NCBI GenBank assembly: GCA_029219465.1
Contig: JAQXTL010000020.1
Location: 1 to 61,288 of the forward strand
From: Methanobacteriaceae archaeon
GTDB lineage: Archaea > Methanobacteriota > Methanobacteria > Methanobacteriales > Methanobacteriaceae
DNA: 61,288 nucleotides
Direction of reading: 5' to 3'
Shown: positions 10,265-19,069 of the stretch, piece after piece
Layout of the letters: each line of letters starts with the position of its first letter
Numbering within the stretch: the stretch's first letter is position 1
The notes under the pieces: model-generated
What the model was told of the DNA's origin: nothing
The model's input: only the letters and a program-made list of their open reading frames with translations
Databases searched by the model: none
Position numbers and translations under genes: made by a program

Positions 10265-10810
10265 TTATATTAAATCTAGCTCACTTAATCTATCGTAAGC
10301 TCTTTCGACACCTAATTTAGCGTCGCTTTTTGTTTTAGCTCCGGTACAAACTACTTTACCTGAGCCGAATAATAATAAAACCACTTTAGGGTCAGATAAT
10401 CTGTATACTAAACCAGGGAATTGTTCTGGTTCATATTCAGTATCTTCAAGTTCTAAAGCTACGGCTTCTAAATTTAATGTGGATTCTAAGTTAGCAGAAG
10501 CCACAATGTTTTGAATTTTAATTTCAAACTCATGAGGAATTTCAGTATCAATAGTCCTCATTAAATCTACAGTTTTTTTGATTGCTAATTTAGAATCATC
10601 TATAGATTTTGCTCCAGTACATACAAGCTTACCAGAGCTAAAAATTAATGCTGCTGTTTTGGGATCTTTTAGTTTAAAGACTAATCCCGGAAACTGTTCA
10701 CGATTAAAATTAACCCCTTCTAAAGCTTGGGACACTTCAGTAAGAACAATGTCTTTACCAATGCTTGCAGAAGCAACAATGTTTTCAATTTTTATTTCAA
10801 CATCGGTCAA
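10265..10810 (-). CDS. tbp: TATA-box-binding protein (TBP)
   Basis: A 181-residue archaeal TBP that recruits TFB and RNA polymerase to promoters. It is made of two direct repeats of about 90 residues, each with VASA, QFPGLV(F/Y)(K/R)L, DPK and SGK(L/V)VCTGAK motifs that form the saddle; the phenylalanine pairs expected to kink DNA are represented. The start is TTG at 10810, seven bases after a very strong AAGGAGG ribosome site; no in-frame ATG fits. A TATA element (minus TTTATATAC, about 10906-10915) upstream gives its own promoter. The downstream serB-like fusion appears to be co-transcribed. Confidence 0.97.
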   Translation of the reverse strand: MTDVEIKIENIVASASIGKDIVLTEVSQALEGVNFNREQFPGLVFKLKDPKTAALIFSSGKLVCTGAKSIDDSKLAIKKTVDLMRTIDTEIPHEFEIKIQNIVASANLESTLNLEAVALELEDTEYEPEQFPGLVYRLSDPKVVLLLFGSGKVVCTGAKTKSDAKLGVERAYDRLSELDLI

Positions 10811-11125
10811 TTTAAAACCTCCTTAATTATTAAAAGTAGAATAGTAAAATTTAAGAAAACAATAAAATTAAGTTAAATTTTTACTAATAAAATATTTAAT
10901 TCAAATAGTATATAAAGGTATGTTTATTTAAATAAATTAATCAAAATTTTAAAAAAAATAGGAATTTTTTTAATTTTGAAAATAAGATTTTATTTATATA
11001 TAAACTTAAAATAATAGTAAGATAATAGGTATTTATAAATGTTACTAATTATTAGTAACTTTTATACAAAAAGATTAGTTATAAAGTTTAATTCAAAAAA
11101 TAAATAATCTCAAAGGGAAGATAAC
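10811..11125. promoter_or_regulatory. Divergent promoter region of tbp and the CYTH gene
   Basis: A 315-base AT-rich gap. On the minus strand, TTTATATAC near 10906-10915 serves tbp. On the plus strand, TATA-like elements occur near 10990-11002 and at 11029-11038 (TATTTATAAAT). The latter sits immediately before a perfect 19-nt palindrome listed separately. No ORF or structured RNA was seen. Confidence 0.5.
11041..11059. promoter_or_regulatory. 19-nt palindrome at the CYTH gene promoter
   Basis: GTTACTAATTATTAGTAAC is a perfect odd-length dyad (9-nt arms, central T). It begins just after a TATA-like element (11029-11038) and so covers the predicted transcription start, the usual place for a repressor site. 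The regulator is not known. Confidence 0.55.
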
Positions 11126-11677
11126 ATGATAGAAGTGGAAGTAAAGGCTAAAATTTCAAGTTTTAGTGAAATGGAAGAAAAGTTAGATAGTATCGGTGCA
11201 ACTAAAAGTAAACATGAATTCCAAGAGGACATATACTTCAACAGTCCTATTGTAGACTTTGCCGATACTGATGAAGCATTAAGAATAAGAACAACCAAAG
11301 AAAATGAAGACGTTAACATTTTTATAACATATAAAGGACCTAAAATAGATAAACACTCAAAAACCAGAAAAGAAATTGAAATGGGAATTGAAGATGCTGG
11401 CAAATGCTCAGATATTTTTGAAGCAATAGGTTTTAGAAAAGTAAGAGCAGTTAGAAAAAACAGACAGTACTACACATATGAAAACTTTGAAATATCCTTA
11501 GATGACATCGAAGGACTTGACCCATATATGGAAATTGAAATTGCACTTGAAGATGGGGAAAACTACACTGATGCTCAAGATGAAATCTTCAAATTATTTG
11601 AAAAATTAGGAGTAACAGACGGCTTTGAGAGAACCTCATATTTGGAACTTTTAGAAAACTTAAATATAACTAATTAA
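11126..11677 (+). CDS. CYTH-domain protein (CyaB/ThTPase-like)
   Basis: A 183-residue CYTH superfamily protein. The N-terminal ExExK signature (EVEVKAK, residues 3-9) and alternating charged strands (RIRTTKE, ITYKGPK, RKEIE, ISLDDIEGLDPYMEIEIAL) fit a triphosphate-tunnel metalloenzyme. Homologs are named class IV adenylate cyclase CyaB, although many act as thiamine triphosphatase or tripolyphosphatase; substrate cannot be read from the sequence. Length is normal for the archaeal family. A GGGAAG ribosome site precedes the ATG. It is followed 41 bases later by aksA and may share its promoter, which contains a 19-nt palindrome. Confidence 0.88.
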   Translation: MIEVEVKAKISSFSEMEEKLDSIGATKSKHEFQEDIYFNSPIVDFADTDEALRIRTTKENEDVNIFITYKGPKIDKHSKTRKEIEMGIEDAGKCSDIFEAIGFRKVRAVRKNRQYYTYENFEISLDDIEGLDPYMEIEIALEDGENYTDAQDEIFKLFEKLGVTDGFERTSYLELLENLNITN

Positions 11678-11718
11678 TATATATTATATATTCAAATTAA
11701 TATTTTAGATGTGATATA

Positions 11719-12888
11719 TTGCAATATTTTATTAGTCATTATAATAAAGAATCTGAATTAAAATTCCCTGAGGATTTACTCATATATGATACAACATTAA
11801 GGGATGGAGAACAAACCCCTGGCGTTTGTTTTAGTTTTGAGGAAAAATTAGAAATAGCTAGAAAGCTTGATCAGTTTAAGATTCATCAAATTGAAGCAGG
11901 TTTTCCAATAGTTTCAGAAAAAGAAAAAGAAACTGTAAAAACAATAGCTAATGAAGGTCTTGACGCTACAATTTTAGCTTTAACCAGAACCAAAAAAGAA
12001 GATATCGATGTAGCTCTTGATTGTGATGTAGGTGGAATTATTACTTTTGTTGGAACATCAGATATTCACTTAGACCACAAAATGCACATCACCCGTCAAG
12101 ATGCAATTAACTTATGTGAAACTGCTGTTGACTATGCTAAAGATCATGGATTATATGTTGCATTTTCCGCAGAAGATGCTACAAGAACAGATATTGAATT
12201 CTTAAAAAGAATATACTCAAAAGCAGAAGAATGTGGTGCTGACAGAGTACACATTGCAGATACAACAGGAGCAATCACTCCTCAAGGTATAGATTATCTT
12301 GTAAGAGAACTTGTAAAAGACTTAAAGGTAAATCTTGCACTCCACTGTCACAACGACTTTGGTCTTGCAGTTATCAACTCCATTACCGGTATTTTAGCAG
12401 GTGCAAAAGGTATTTCAACTACTGTTAACGGTATTGGTGAGAGAGCAGGAAATGCTTCCCTTGAAGAATTAATAATGGCTTTAAAAATCCTTTACGGTAA
12501 AGATTACGGATTTAAAACCAAATATATCAAAGAATTATCCGATATTGTATCTAACGCAAGCAGACTCCAAATTCCACCTAACAAACCTGTTGTTGGAAAT
12601 AACGTATTTAGACACGAATCCGGAATTCACGTTGATGCAGTTATTGAAGAACCTTTATGTTACGAACCATATGTTCCTGAATTAGTCGGACAAAAAAGAC
12701 AACTTGTTTTAGGAAAACACTCTGGATGCAGAGCAGTTAGAGCTAAATTAAATGAATGTGAAGTTGACGTTAGTGATGAACAACTCATTGAAATTGTAAG
12801 AGAAGTTAAAAAATCCAGAGAAGAAGGAAAATACATTAACGACAAAGTATTCAAGGAAATTGTTAAAAAAATCAACAATAAGGAATAG
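11719..12888 (+). CDS. aksA: Homocitrate synthase AksA (isopropylmalate synthase family)
   Basis: A 389-residue HMGL-like acyl-CoA condensing enzyme. The DTTLRDGEQTPG active-site motif is at about residues 24-35, the metal-binding LHCHNDFG near 210, and NGIGERAGNASLEE follows. The protein lacks the C-terminal allosteric LeuA dimer domain, being about 100 residues shorter than LeuA. Together with the adjacent homoaconitase subunit this argues for AksA, which condenses 2-oxoglutarate with acetyl-CoA toward the 7-mercaptoheptanoyl chain of coenzyme B. Citramalate synthase remains a weaker alternative. The start is TTG with GTGAT just upstream. It is followed by the aconitase-family gene after six bases, so they form an operon. 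Confidence 0.87.
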   Translation: MQYFISHYNKESELKFPEDLLIYDTTLRDGEQTPGVCFSFEEKLEIARKLDQFKIHQIEAGFPIVSEKEKETVKTIANEGLDATILALTRTKKEDIDVALDCDVGGIITFVGTSDIHLDHKMHITRQDAINLCETAVDYAKDHGLYVAFSAEDATRTDIEFLKRIYSKAEECGADRVHIADTTGAITPQGIDYLVRELVKDLKVNLALHCHNDFGLAVINSITGILAGAKGISTTVNGIGERAGNASLEELIMALKILYGKDYGFKTKYIKELSDIVSNASRLQIPPNKPVVGNNVFRHESGIHVDAVIEEPLCYEPYVPELVGQKRQLVLGKHSGCRAVRAKLNECEVDVSDEQLIEIVREVKKSREEGKYINDKVFKEIVKKINNKE

Positions 12889-12894
12889 ATTACA

Positions 12895-14148
12895 ATGAAT
12901 ATTACTGAAAAAATATTATCACAAAGAGCAGGTCATGAGGTAACACCTGGAGAAATTATTGAAATTCCAGTTGACCTTGCAATGTCTCATGACGGAACTT
13001 CCCCACCAGCTATTAAAACATTTGAAAAAATAGCTGAAAAAGTATGGGATCCTGAAAAAATAGCTCTCATATTTGACCACAACGTTCCTGCAAACACAAT
13101 TGGTTCTGCAGAATTCCAGGAAGTTTGCCGTGACTTTATTAAAAAACAAAACATTACTAAAAACTATATTCATGGTGAAGGAATTTGTCATCAGGTTGTT
13201 CCCGAAATGGGATTAGTTGAACCGAATATGGTTATTGTTGGTGCTGATTCACATACCTGTACCTACGGTGCTTTTGGAGCATTTTCAACAGGAATGGGTG
13301 CTACTGACCTTGCAATGGTTTGGGCAACTGGTAAAACATGGTTTATGGTTCCTGAAGCTATTAAAATGGAAATTGAAGGTGAATTAAATCCATCTATTGC
13401 ACCAAAAGATATTATCTTAAACATTATCGGAGATATTGGAATTGCTGGTGCAACATATAAAACTGCAGAGTTTTGCGGTGAAACCATTGAAAAAATGGGT
13501 GTTGAAGGAAGAGCAACCATGTGTAATATGGCTATTGAAATGGGTGCTAAAAACGGTATAATGGAACCAAACCGTGAAGTTATTGATTATGTATGTCAAA
13601 GAACTGGTAAAAAAGAATCTGAATTAAGTATTGTAAAATCAGATGAAGATGCAATTTATTCAAAAGAAATGCACTTTGACATAACTGACATGGAACCTCA
13701 AATTGCATGTCCAAATGACGTGGACAATGTTAAAGGAATTTCCCAAGTAGAAGGAACCTTTGTAAATCAATGTTTAATTGGATCATGTACTAACGGTAGA
13801 CTTTCCGATTTAAAAGATGCAGCAGAGTTATTGGAAGGAAACAAAATCCACAATGACACAAGATTACTTATTTTCCCTGCTTCAAGAGAAATCTACAAAC
13901 AATCTATTGAATTAGGATACATCGATACATTCATAGACGCAGGAGCTATTATTTGTAACCCTGGTTGTGGCCCATGTCTTGGAGCACATATGGGAGTATT
14001 ATCAGAAGGAGAAGCATGTATTTCTACTACCAACAGAAACTTCAAAGGTAGAATGGGAGATACAAAATCTTCAGTATACTTATCCAATTCAAAAGTAGTG
14101 GCAGCTTCTGCAATTAAAGGTGTCATTACCGATCCAAAAGATTTATAG
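12895..14148 (+). CDS. Homoaconitase/isopropylmalate dehydratase large subunit
   Basis: A 417-residue aconitase-superfamily large subunit. The 4Fe-4S ligands are visible as GSCTNGR (about residue 300) and CNPGCGPCLG near residue 360. VGADSHTCTYGAFG and NVPANTIGSAEFQ are also family landmarks. It would hydrate and dehydrate homocitrate-type acids together with a separate small subunit, not present here. Position directly after aksA suggests the coenzyme B homoaconitase (AksD/HacA) rather than leucine LeuC, but the archaeal paralogs are hard to separate. It overlaps the following chorismate-lyase-like gene at the stop codon, indicating translational coupling. Confidence 0.88.
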   Translation: MNITEKILSQRAGHEVTPGEIIEIPVDLAMSHDGTSPPAIKTFEKIAEKVWDPEKIALIFDHNVPANTIGSAEFQEVCRDFIKKQNITKNYIHGEGICHQVVPEMGLVEPNMVIVGADSHTCTYGAFGAFSTGMGATDLAMVWATGKTWFMVPEAIKMEIEGELNPSIAPKDIILNIIGDIGIAGATYKTAEFCGETIEKMGVEGRATMCNMAIEMGAKNGIMEPNREVIDYVCQRTGKKESELSIVKSDEDAIYSKEMHFDITDMEPQIACPNDVDNVKGISQVEGTFVNQCLIGSCTNGRLSDLKDAAELLEGNKIHNDTRLLIFPASREIYKQSIELGYIDTFIDAGAIICNPGCGPCLGAHMGVLSEGEACISTTNRNFKGRMGDTKSSVYLSNSKVVAASAIKGVITDPKDL

Positions 14149-14156
14149 TGATTAAA

Positions 14157-14720
14157 ATGTCAGAACCAAAAAATGAAGCAAACAGAGACATCATGGATAA
14201 AATTAGCCGTGTTGAAGAAGAATATGGTAAAACCTTCTCCAACACTCAAAAAATTTTATTAACAACTGATGGATCAATTACAGCAATTTTAGACGTATTA
14301 TATGGTAAAATTACCCTCTCAACACTTGATCAGCACTTTGAAGATGCTGATAAAGACCATGCTAAATTAGTTAATGTTGATGAAGGTGAAGAGATTAATT
14401 ACCGTGAAGTAATAATGCACAGAAACGGAAGACCTTTAATTTATGCAATATCTCACATCCCGTTATCCAGATGCACAAAGGACATCTGTACTGACTTAAT
14501 CAGAGCAGACATACCAATCGGTAGAATCTTAAAAAATTATAATATCGAATCTAGAAGAGAAATCAACAATATTTACATTGAAAAACCTAATGACACTTTA
14601 AAAGAATTGTTTGATACTGATGAAGATATGCTTGCAAGAGACTACGTCATTATCCACCATGACCAAATTTTAATGTGGATTAAAGAAGTATTCCCTATTA
14701 GCTATTTTACTGAAATATAA
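14157..14720 (+). CDS. Chorismate pyruvate-lyase family protein (DUF98-like)
   Basis: The start is ATG 14157, because the GTG at 14148 lies inside the GTGAT ribosome site; this gives 187 residues. It resembles the archaeal DUF98/UbiC-like family, thought to cleave chorismate to 4-hydroxybenzoate, a precursor of the methanopterin C1 carrier. Typical features are a basic core (REVIMHRNGRPLIYAISHIPLSR) followed by TDLIRADIPIGRIL and a Glu/Arg-containing LKNYNIESRREI. No transmembrane segments are seen. It is tightly linked to the coenzyme B genes upstream and fen1 twelve bases downstream. The family call is fairly secure; the enzymatic role is by homology only. Confidence 0.78.
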   Translation: MSEPKNEANRDIMDKISRVEEEYGKTFSNTQKILLTTDGSITAILDVLYGKITLSTLDQHFEDADKDHAKLVNVDEGEEINYREVIMHRNGRPLIYAISHIPLSRCTKDICTDLIRADIPIGRILKNYNIESRREINNIYIEKPNDTLKELFDTDEDMLARDYVIIHHDQILMWIKEVFPISYFTEI

Positions 14721-14732
14721 CTGGGTGAAAAA

Positions 14733-15716
14733 ATGGGTGTTAAACTAAAAGATATTGTTGAACCTGAGTCTATTAGCTTTAAGGATTTAGAAGGAAGAAC
14801 TGTTTCTATTGATGCATTCAATACACTTTTCCAATTCTTATCTACAATCAGACAGCGTGATGGAAGACCACTAACAGATGAAAACGGAAACATCACATCA
14901 CACTTAAGTGGAATATTATATAGAAACTCCTCAATGATTGAAAAGGACATAAAACCAATTTATATCTTTGATGGACAGGCACCTGAACTTAAAAGTGAAA
15001 CACAGGCTAAAAGAAGAGAGATTCGAGACGAAGCTGAAAAAATCTATAAAGATGCACTAGCTAAAGGAGATACTGAAAAAGCCCGTAAATTTGCAATGAG
15101 ATCATCTAAATTATCTCCCGAAATTATTGAATCTTCTAAAAAGCTATTGACATTAATGGGAATTCCCTATATTGATGCTAAAGGTGAAGGTGAAGCACAG
15201 GCAGCATATCTTGTTCAAAATGGAGATGCATATGCTGTTGCATCACAAGATTATGACTGTTTATTATTTGGAGCAAAAAGGGTTGTTAGAAACCTTGCAG
15301 TTAATTCAAATCTTGGAAACTTGGAATATTACCAATTAAACAAAGTTTTAAAAGAACTAAATGTAACACGTGAAGAATTAGTCGATATGGGAATTTTAAT
15401 CGGAACTGATTTTTGCGATGGACTTAAAGGAGTTGGTGCAAAAACAGCACTTAAATTAGCGCATAAAGGACAGCTAAAAGAAAAAATAGCTGAACTTCAA
15501 AAACAGTCCAGTCATGATTTAGATGAAGTTCGTGAAATCTTCTTAAACCATAATGTAAATACTGACTATAAAATCAAATGGGAAAAACCTAATAAAGACA
15601 AAATTATTGAGTTTTTATGTTATGAACATGGTTTTTCCGAAGATCGTGTTTCCAAGGCTTCAGATAAACTTAAAAATTTAAATTCCTCACAGGGAAGTCT
15701 TGATGCCTGGTTTTAA
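14733..15716 (+). CDS. fen: Flap endonuclease 1
   Basis: A 327-residue XPG/Rad2-family nuclease that removes 5' flaps during Okazaki fragment maturation and repair. The N-terminal block (LKDIVEP...GRTVSIDAFNTLFQFLSTIRQRDGRPL) and internal block (GIPYIDAKGEGEAQAAYLVQ, SQDYDCLLFGA, GTDFCDGLKGVGAKTALKL) carry the acidic metal ligands and helix-two-turn-helix. The C-terminus QGSLDAWF is a PCNA-interacting box. All expected residues are present and length is usual. GGTGAAAAA precedes the ATG. Confidence 0.96.
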   Translation: MGVKLKDIVEPESISFKDLEGRTVSIDAFNTLFQFLSTIRQRDGRPLTDENGNITSHLSGILYRNSSMIEKDIKPIYIFDGQAPELKSETQAKRREIRDEAEKIYKDALAKGDTEKARKFAMRSSKLSPEIIESSKKLLTLMGIPYIDAKGEGEAQAAYLVQNGDAYAVASQDYDCLLFGAKRVVRNLAVNSNLGNLEYYQLNKVLKELNVTREELVDMGILIGTDFCDGLKGVGAKTALKLAHKGQLKEKIAELQKQSSHDLDEVREIFLNHNVNTDYKIKWEKPNKDKIIEFLCYEHGFSEDRVSKASDKLKNLNSSQGSLDAWF

Positions 15717-15753
15717 ATAAAAAAAAGTTTTTAGAAGAGTAATATCTTCTAAA
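15717..15753 (-). terminator. Hairpin terminator between fen and the zinc-ribbon gene
   Basis: A 9-bp perfect stem TTTAGAAGA/TCTTCTAAA (15730-15753, 6-nt loop) lies between convergent genes. The A-run at about 15718-15726 becomes a T-run on the minus strand, so it best serves the minus-strand gene. Confidence 0.6.
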
Positions 15754-15754
15754 T

Positions 15755-16423
15755 TTATTCATTTTTAATTGCACGAGCAATAGCTTTTGCATTTTCTTCT
15801 ACTTTTTCTTTTACATAAATCTCAATCTGATTGAATATATCACTGTAGAGTGTTTGACCTTCACGGATATATCTGAATTTGAATACAGAAGATTGTGTTG
15901 TTATTTGAACAGTTCCATATCCAATAATTTTACCAATCAAACCATTACTAAAAGATACAGAGTCTATTTTATTTAATGAACTTTGCATCTGTGTTGTAGA
16001 GATTAAACCACACTTACCAAATACTCTTTTGTTGGTTAAGATTAAATCGTTGGTTTTATAACCATAAAATCTGATTATAAACCAGATTAAACCTACAATA
16101 GTGAAGATATTTAAGAAACTAAAAATTACAATAGGTCCAAAAGCGCCATAATATATTGAAGCTATTATTGTCATAACTCCAATCATTAATCCTATACCCA
16201 TAATAATTAACGGAAGATAAAGACATCCTACGTGAATTTGAGAACTTCTAATAACCTCTTCACCATCAATCATACTAATAGAGTATTTTTTAAATGATTG
16301 GTTAGTAGATGTTTTACTATAATTAGATGAAAGCTTGGATTCACCGAATTTGGTTCCGCATTCATTACAAAAAATAGAACCTTCCTCCAATTCTTTTCCA
16401 CAGTTTTTACAAAACCTTGCCAT
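15755..16423 (-). CDS. Zinc-ribbon, two-TM PH-domain-like membrane protein
   Basis: A 222-residue protein. Residues 3-25 form a zinc ribbon (FCKNCGKELEEGSIFCNECGTKF, two CxxC pairs). A Ser/Lys linker leads to two hydrophobic segments around residues 65-125. The rest (VFGKCGLISTTQMQSSLNKIDSVSFSNGLIGKIIGYGTVQI) matches the bacterial PH-like bPH2/YdbS-type domain, which follows a pair of membrane helices. The architecture of cytosolic zinc ribbon, TM pair and PH-like domain is frequent in Methanobrevibacter and other archaea; function is unknown. It is monocistronic, with a terminator downstream. Confidence 0.75.
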   Translation of the reverse strand: MARFCKNCGKELEEGSIFCNECGTKFGESKLSSNYSKTSTNQSFKKYSISMIDGEEVIRSSQIHVGCLYLPLIIMGIGLMIGVMTIIASIYYGAFGPIVIFSFLNIFTIVGLIWFIIRFYGYKTNDLILTNKRVFGKCGLISTTQMQSSLNKIDSVSFSNGLIGKIIGYGTVQITTQSSVFKFRYIREGQTLYSDIFNQIEIYVKEKVEENAKAIARAIKNE

Positions 16424-16481
16424 AAAATATCACCAGTAAATAATATATTTAATAGGCATATTATATAAACAATTTTAATAA

Positions 16482-17132
16482 TTAATAAGGTGGGAAATCC
16501 TTACCAAATACTTTTTGAGCATATTCCATGGCTGTGTAAACCTGACTTTTGTATTTTTTTAGCATCTCATTTTCAAAGTGTTTTCTTGATGAGGAAGATA
16601 AAATCAAATTAAGAAGTTCTTCATAAGTTTCAATAGCTAAATCCTTATTAAAACCATACTCATCAATAATTTGAGGGTTTAATTTTTCAAAGCATGGAAA
16701 CTCAAGTGTTTTACATACAGTTTCAGTTGAAAAATATGTCATTCTAATCAAAGGAGATACTGATGAGACTAAAACATGATTTCCTAATTTAATAAGTGGT
16801 GGAATTCCTGTTTTTTTATATCGCTCCATTGAAGTGAGTTTAACATAATTTTTAAGATTATAACAGTGAAGTTCTGTGTAAAAATCAGGTTTGTGATAGT
16901 TAATTAACTCCAAAACTTTCTTTCCGATTTCAGATTCATAATATTTTTTATCAATAGTTGAAATATATGGAGTTTTATCAAAATTATAAAAATAGAATTG
17001 TCCGCAGGATAAGTTTTCATCTTTAATTCTTTTGATGAATTTTAATGAAGTTACACCTTCATTGCCGTGAAGACCGCCGATAAATAGTTTAGTTGGGCCC
17101 TCACCATTGTCAATATATTTAAAAAAAGACAT
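16482..17132 (-). CDS. DUF2119 family protein with M14-like zinc motif
   Basis: A 216-residue protein I place in the methanogen family DUF2119. GGLHGNEG (residues 19-26) matches the HxxE zinc-binding motif of the M14 carboxypeptidase/aspartoacylase/succinylglutamate desuccinylase group. A second histidine appears in YTELHCYN near residue 94, and ETVCKTLEFPCFEKL carries a candidate catalytic glutamate. This suggests a zinc-dependent amidohydrolase or deacylase on a small molecule, but no substrate can be named. It follows ahcY on the same strand after about 22 bases and may be co-transcribed, though a hairpin lies between them. Confidence 0.68.
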   Translation of the reverse strand: MSFFKYIDNGEGPTKLFIGGLHGNEGVTSLKFIKRIKDENLSCGQFYFYNFDKTPYISTIDKKYYESEIGKKVLELINYHKPDFYTELHCYNLKNYVKLTSMERYKKTGIPPLIKLGNHVLVSSVSPLIRMTYFSTETVCKTLEFPCFEKLNPQIIDEYGFNKDLAIETYEELLNLILSSSSRKHFENEMLKKYKSQVYTAMEYAQKVFGKDFPPY

Positions 17133-17166
17133 AAAAAATAAGATTGAAGGAAAATTATGTTCCTTC
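17133..17166 (-). terminator. Hairpin overlapping the ahcY stop codon
   Basis: A 7-bp perfect stem GAAGGAA/TTCCTTC (17146-17166, 7-nt loop) spans the stop codon; a T-tract follows on the minus strand (17133-17138). It may attenuate transcription into the DUF2119 gene. Confidence 0.5.
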
Positions 17167-18405
17167 TTGCCAGTTAGACATGTAATCTTTTTGTTTTTGA
17201 GTTAATGAGTCAATTTCAATACCCATAGCCTCTAATTTCATAGAAGCAACATTGTAATCGATTGCATCTGGTGCTTTAGTTACACCAACAGGCAAATCGT
17301 TTTCTAAGATGTGTTTTGCAGATAATGCTTGTACAGCAAAACTCATGTCCATAATTTCAGCAGGGTGTCCTTGTCCACGTGCTGCAGATAAGTTTACTAA
17401 ACGACCGTCAGCAAGCAAGTAGATTTTACGTCCGTCTTTAGTAGTGAATTCTTCAATACTTTCACGTACTTCTTTAACACCAGTTGAAATAGCTTCTAAG
17501 TCAGGTCTGTTGATTTCTACGTTGAAGTGTCCGGAGTTTGCAAGCATACATCCATCTTTCATGTATTTGAAATCATCACCAGAGATAATATCAGCATTAC
17601 CAGTTACAGTAACGATTAAGTCAGATTGTTTTACAGCTTCACGGATAGTCATTACTCTGTATCCATCCATTCTTGCTTCAAGTGCTCTGATTGGATCAAC
17701 TTCAGTTACAATAACATCAGCACCAAGACCTGCTGCTCTAAGAGCAAGTCCTCTTCCACACCATCCATATCCACAGATGGTTACGGTTTTACCAGCAATA
17801 ACCATGTTGGTAGTTCCCATAATAGCATCGAAACTTGATTGACCAGTTCCGTAACGGTTATCAAATAAGTATTTAGTGTAAGCATCATTTACAGCAATTA
17901 CTGGGAATTTTAATGCTCCGTCAGCGTGCATTGCTTCTAATCTGTGTACACCAGTAGTGGTTTCTTCACATGCTCCTTTAATATGAGATAATAATTCTTT
18001 TCTTTCATTGTGAAGAACCATAATCATATCTGCTCCATCGTCAATGATTATGTCTGGTTTATGGTCAAGTACCATATTAATGGTTTGATAGTATTCTTCG
18101 TCGTCTTGTTCTCTCCACCCGTACACATTCAAACCAAGGTCAGCTGCTCCAGCAACTGCATCATCATGAGTGGATAATGGGTTACAACCAGTCATTGCAA
18201 CTTCAGCTCCACCAGCCATTAAAGTTAAACCTAAATTAATAGTTTTAGGTTCTAAGTGTAAACATGAACCAATAGTGATTCCTTTGAAAGGTTGAGTTTC
18301 TAAATATTCTTGTTTAATGTTTTCTAAAACAGGCATGTGTTTTTGAACCCATTCAATCTTTCTTACACCTTCAGGTGCTAAGGACATATCTTTAACTTTA
18401 CTCAT
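17155..18405 (-). CDS. ahcY: Adenosylhomocysteinase / S-inosylhomocysteine hydrolase
   Basis: A 416-residue NAD-dependent hydrolase with the family landmarks: GSCLHLEPKT, CNPLSTHDDAVAG, a substrate-domain EETTTGVHRLEAM, NAD-binding GYGWCGRGLALRAAGLGADVIVTEVDP (about residues 213-239) and NSGHFNVEI. It recycles the product of SAM-dependent methylation. In some methanogens the enzyme prefers S-inosylhomocysteine after deamination of S-adenosylhomocysteine; which applies here cannot be read directly. The C-terminal Lys/Tyr region of bacterial enzymes is replaced by a short archaeal tail. Length is typical of archaea. Confidence 0.93.
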   Translation of the reverse strand: MSKVKDMSLAPEGVRKIEWVQKHMPVLENIKQEYLETQPFKGITIGSCLHLEPKTINLGLTLMAGGAEVAMTGCNPLSTHDDAVAGAADLGLNVYGWREQDDEEYYQTINMVLDHKPDIIIDDGADMIMVLHNERKELLSHIKGACEETTTGVHRLEAMHADGALKFPVIAVNDAYTKYLFDNRYGTGQSSFDAIMGTTNMVIAGKTVTICGYGWCGRGLALRAAGLGADVIVTEVDPIRALEARMDGYRVMTIREAVKQSDLIVTVTGNADIISGDDFKYMKDGCMLANSGHFNVEINRPDLEAISTGVKEVRESIEEFTTKDGRKIYLLADGRLVNLSAARGQGHPAEIMDMSFAVQALSAKHILENDLPVGVTKAPDAIDYNVASMKLEAMGIEIDSLTQKQKDYMSNWQEGT

Positions 18406-18543
18406 AAAAATAACTCCTATAATTTTAAATTATATAATTAATAATATGTGTATATTTTTAATAACATTAATAAAGTTATGCTTTACCTAAATAATAAACT
18501 AATTAAATAAAAAATATAAAAATAAAACATAGGAGAGGTAATT

Positions 18544-18981
18544 ATGACACACGTTGAAAAATCATTAGAATTATTTAAATCAGATTTTAATTGTTCACAA
18601 TCAGTATTTGCAACATTCAGTGAAGAATTAGGACTTAGTGAAAAACAGGCTCTTAAAATTGGAGGATGTTTTGGTAGTGGAATGAGAAAAGGAGAAGTAT
18701 GCGGAGCATGTACTGGTGCTCTAATGGCATTAGGATTAAAATACGGACACAACGAAATTGGAGATACTGAAAACAAATTACTTACCAATGATAAATGTGT
18801 TCAATTCTTAGATGAATTTAAAGCTGAAAATGGGTCATATCTCTGTAATGAATTATTAAAATGTGACATTACCACCAAAGAAGGTGTGGAATATGCAAAA
18901 GAAAATAATTTATTTAATGAATTTTGCCCAAATATGGTTGCTTCAGCAGTGAAAATTGTTGAAAAAATCCTCAACGAATAA
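18544..18981 (+). CDS. C_GCAxxG_C_C family redox-type protein
   Basis: A 145-residue protein matching the C_GCAxxG_C_C family: SDFNCSQSVF at the N-terminus, then GGCFGSGMRKGEVCGACTGALMALGLKYG (about residues 39-67), and later Cys in SYLCNELLKCD and EFCPNMV. Conserved cysteines suggest a metal or Fe-S site, and family members often sit near redox transport genes; no biochemical function is established. The gene has a GGAGAGG ribosome site and is free-standing between ahcY (divergent) and tRNA-Met. Confidence 0.85.
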   Translation: MTHVEKSLELFKSDFNCSQSVFATFSEELGLSEKQALKIGGCFGSGMRKGEVCGACTGALMALGLKYGHNEIGDTENKLLTNDKCVQFLDEFKAENGSYLCNELLKCDITTKEGVEYAKENNLFNEFCPNMVASAVKIVEKILNE

Positions 18982-19069
18982 ATTCTTATAAATTATTTTT
19001 TTTCTTAATAAAATCATAAAAAAACAAAAAGTATAAATATGATGCAATAATAAAATATTATTGTTAGAT

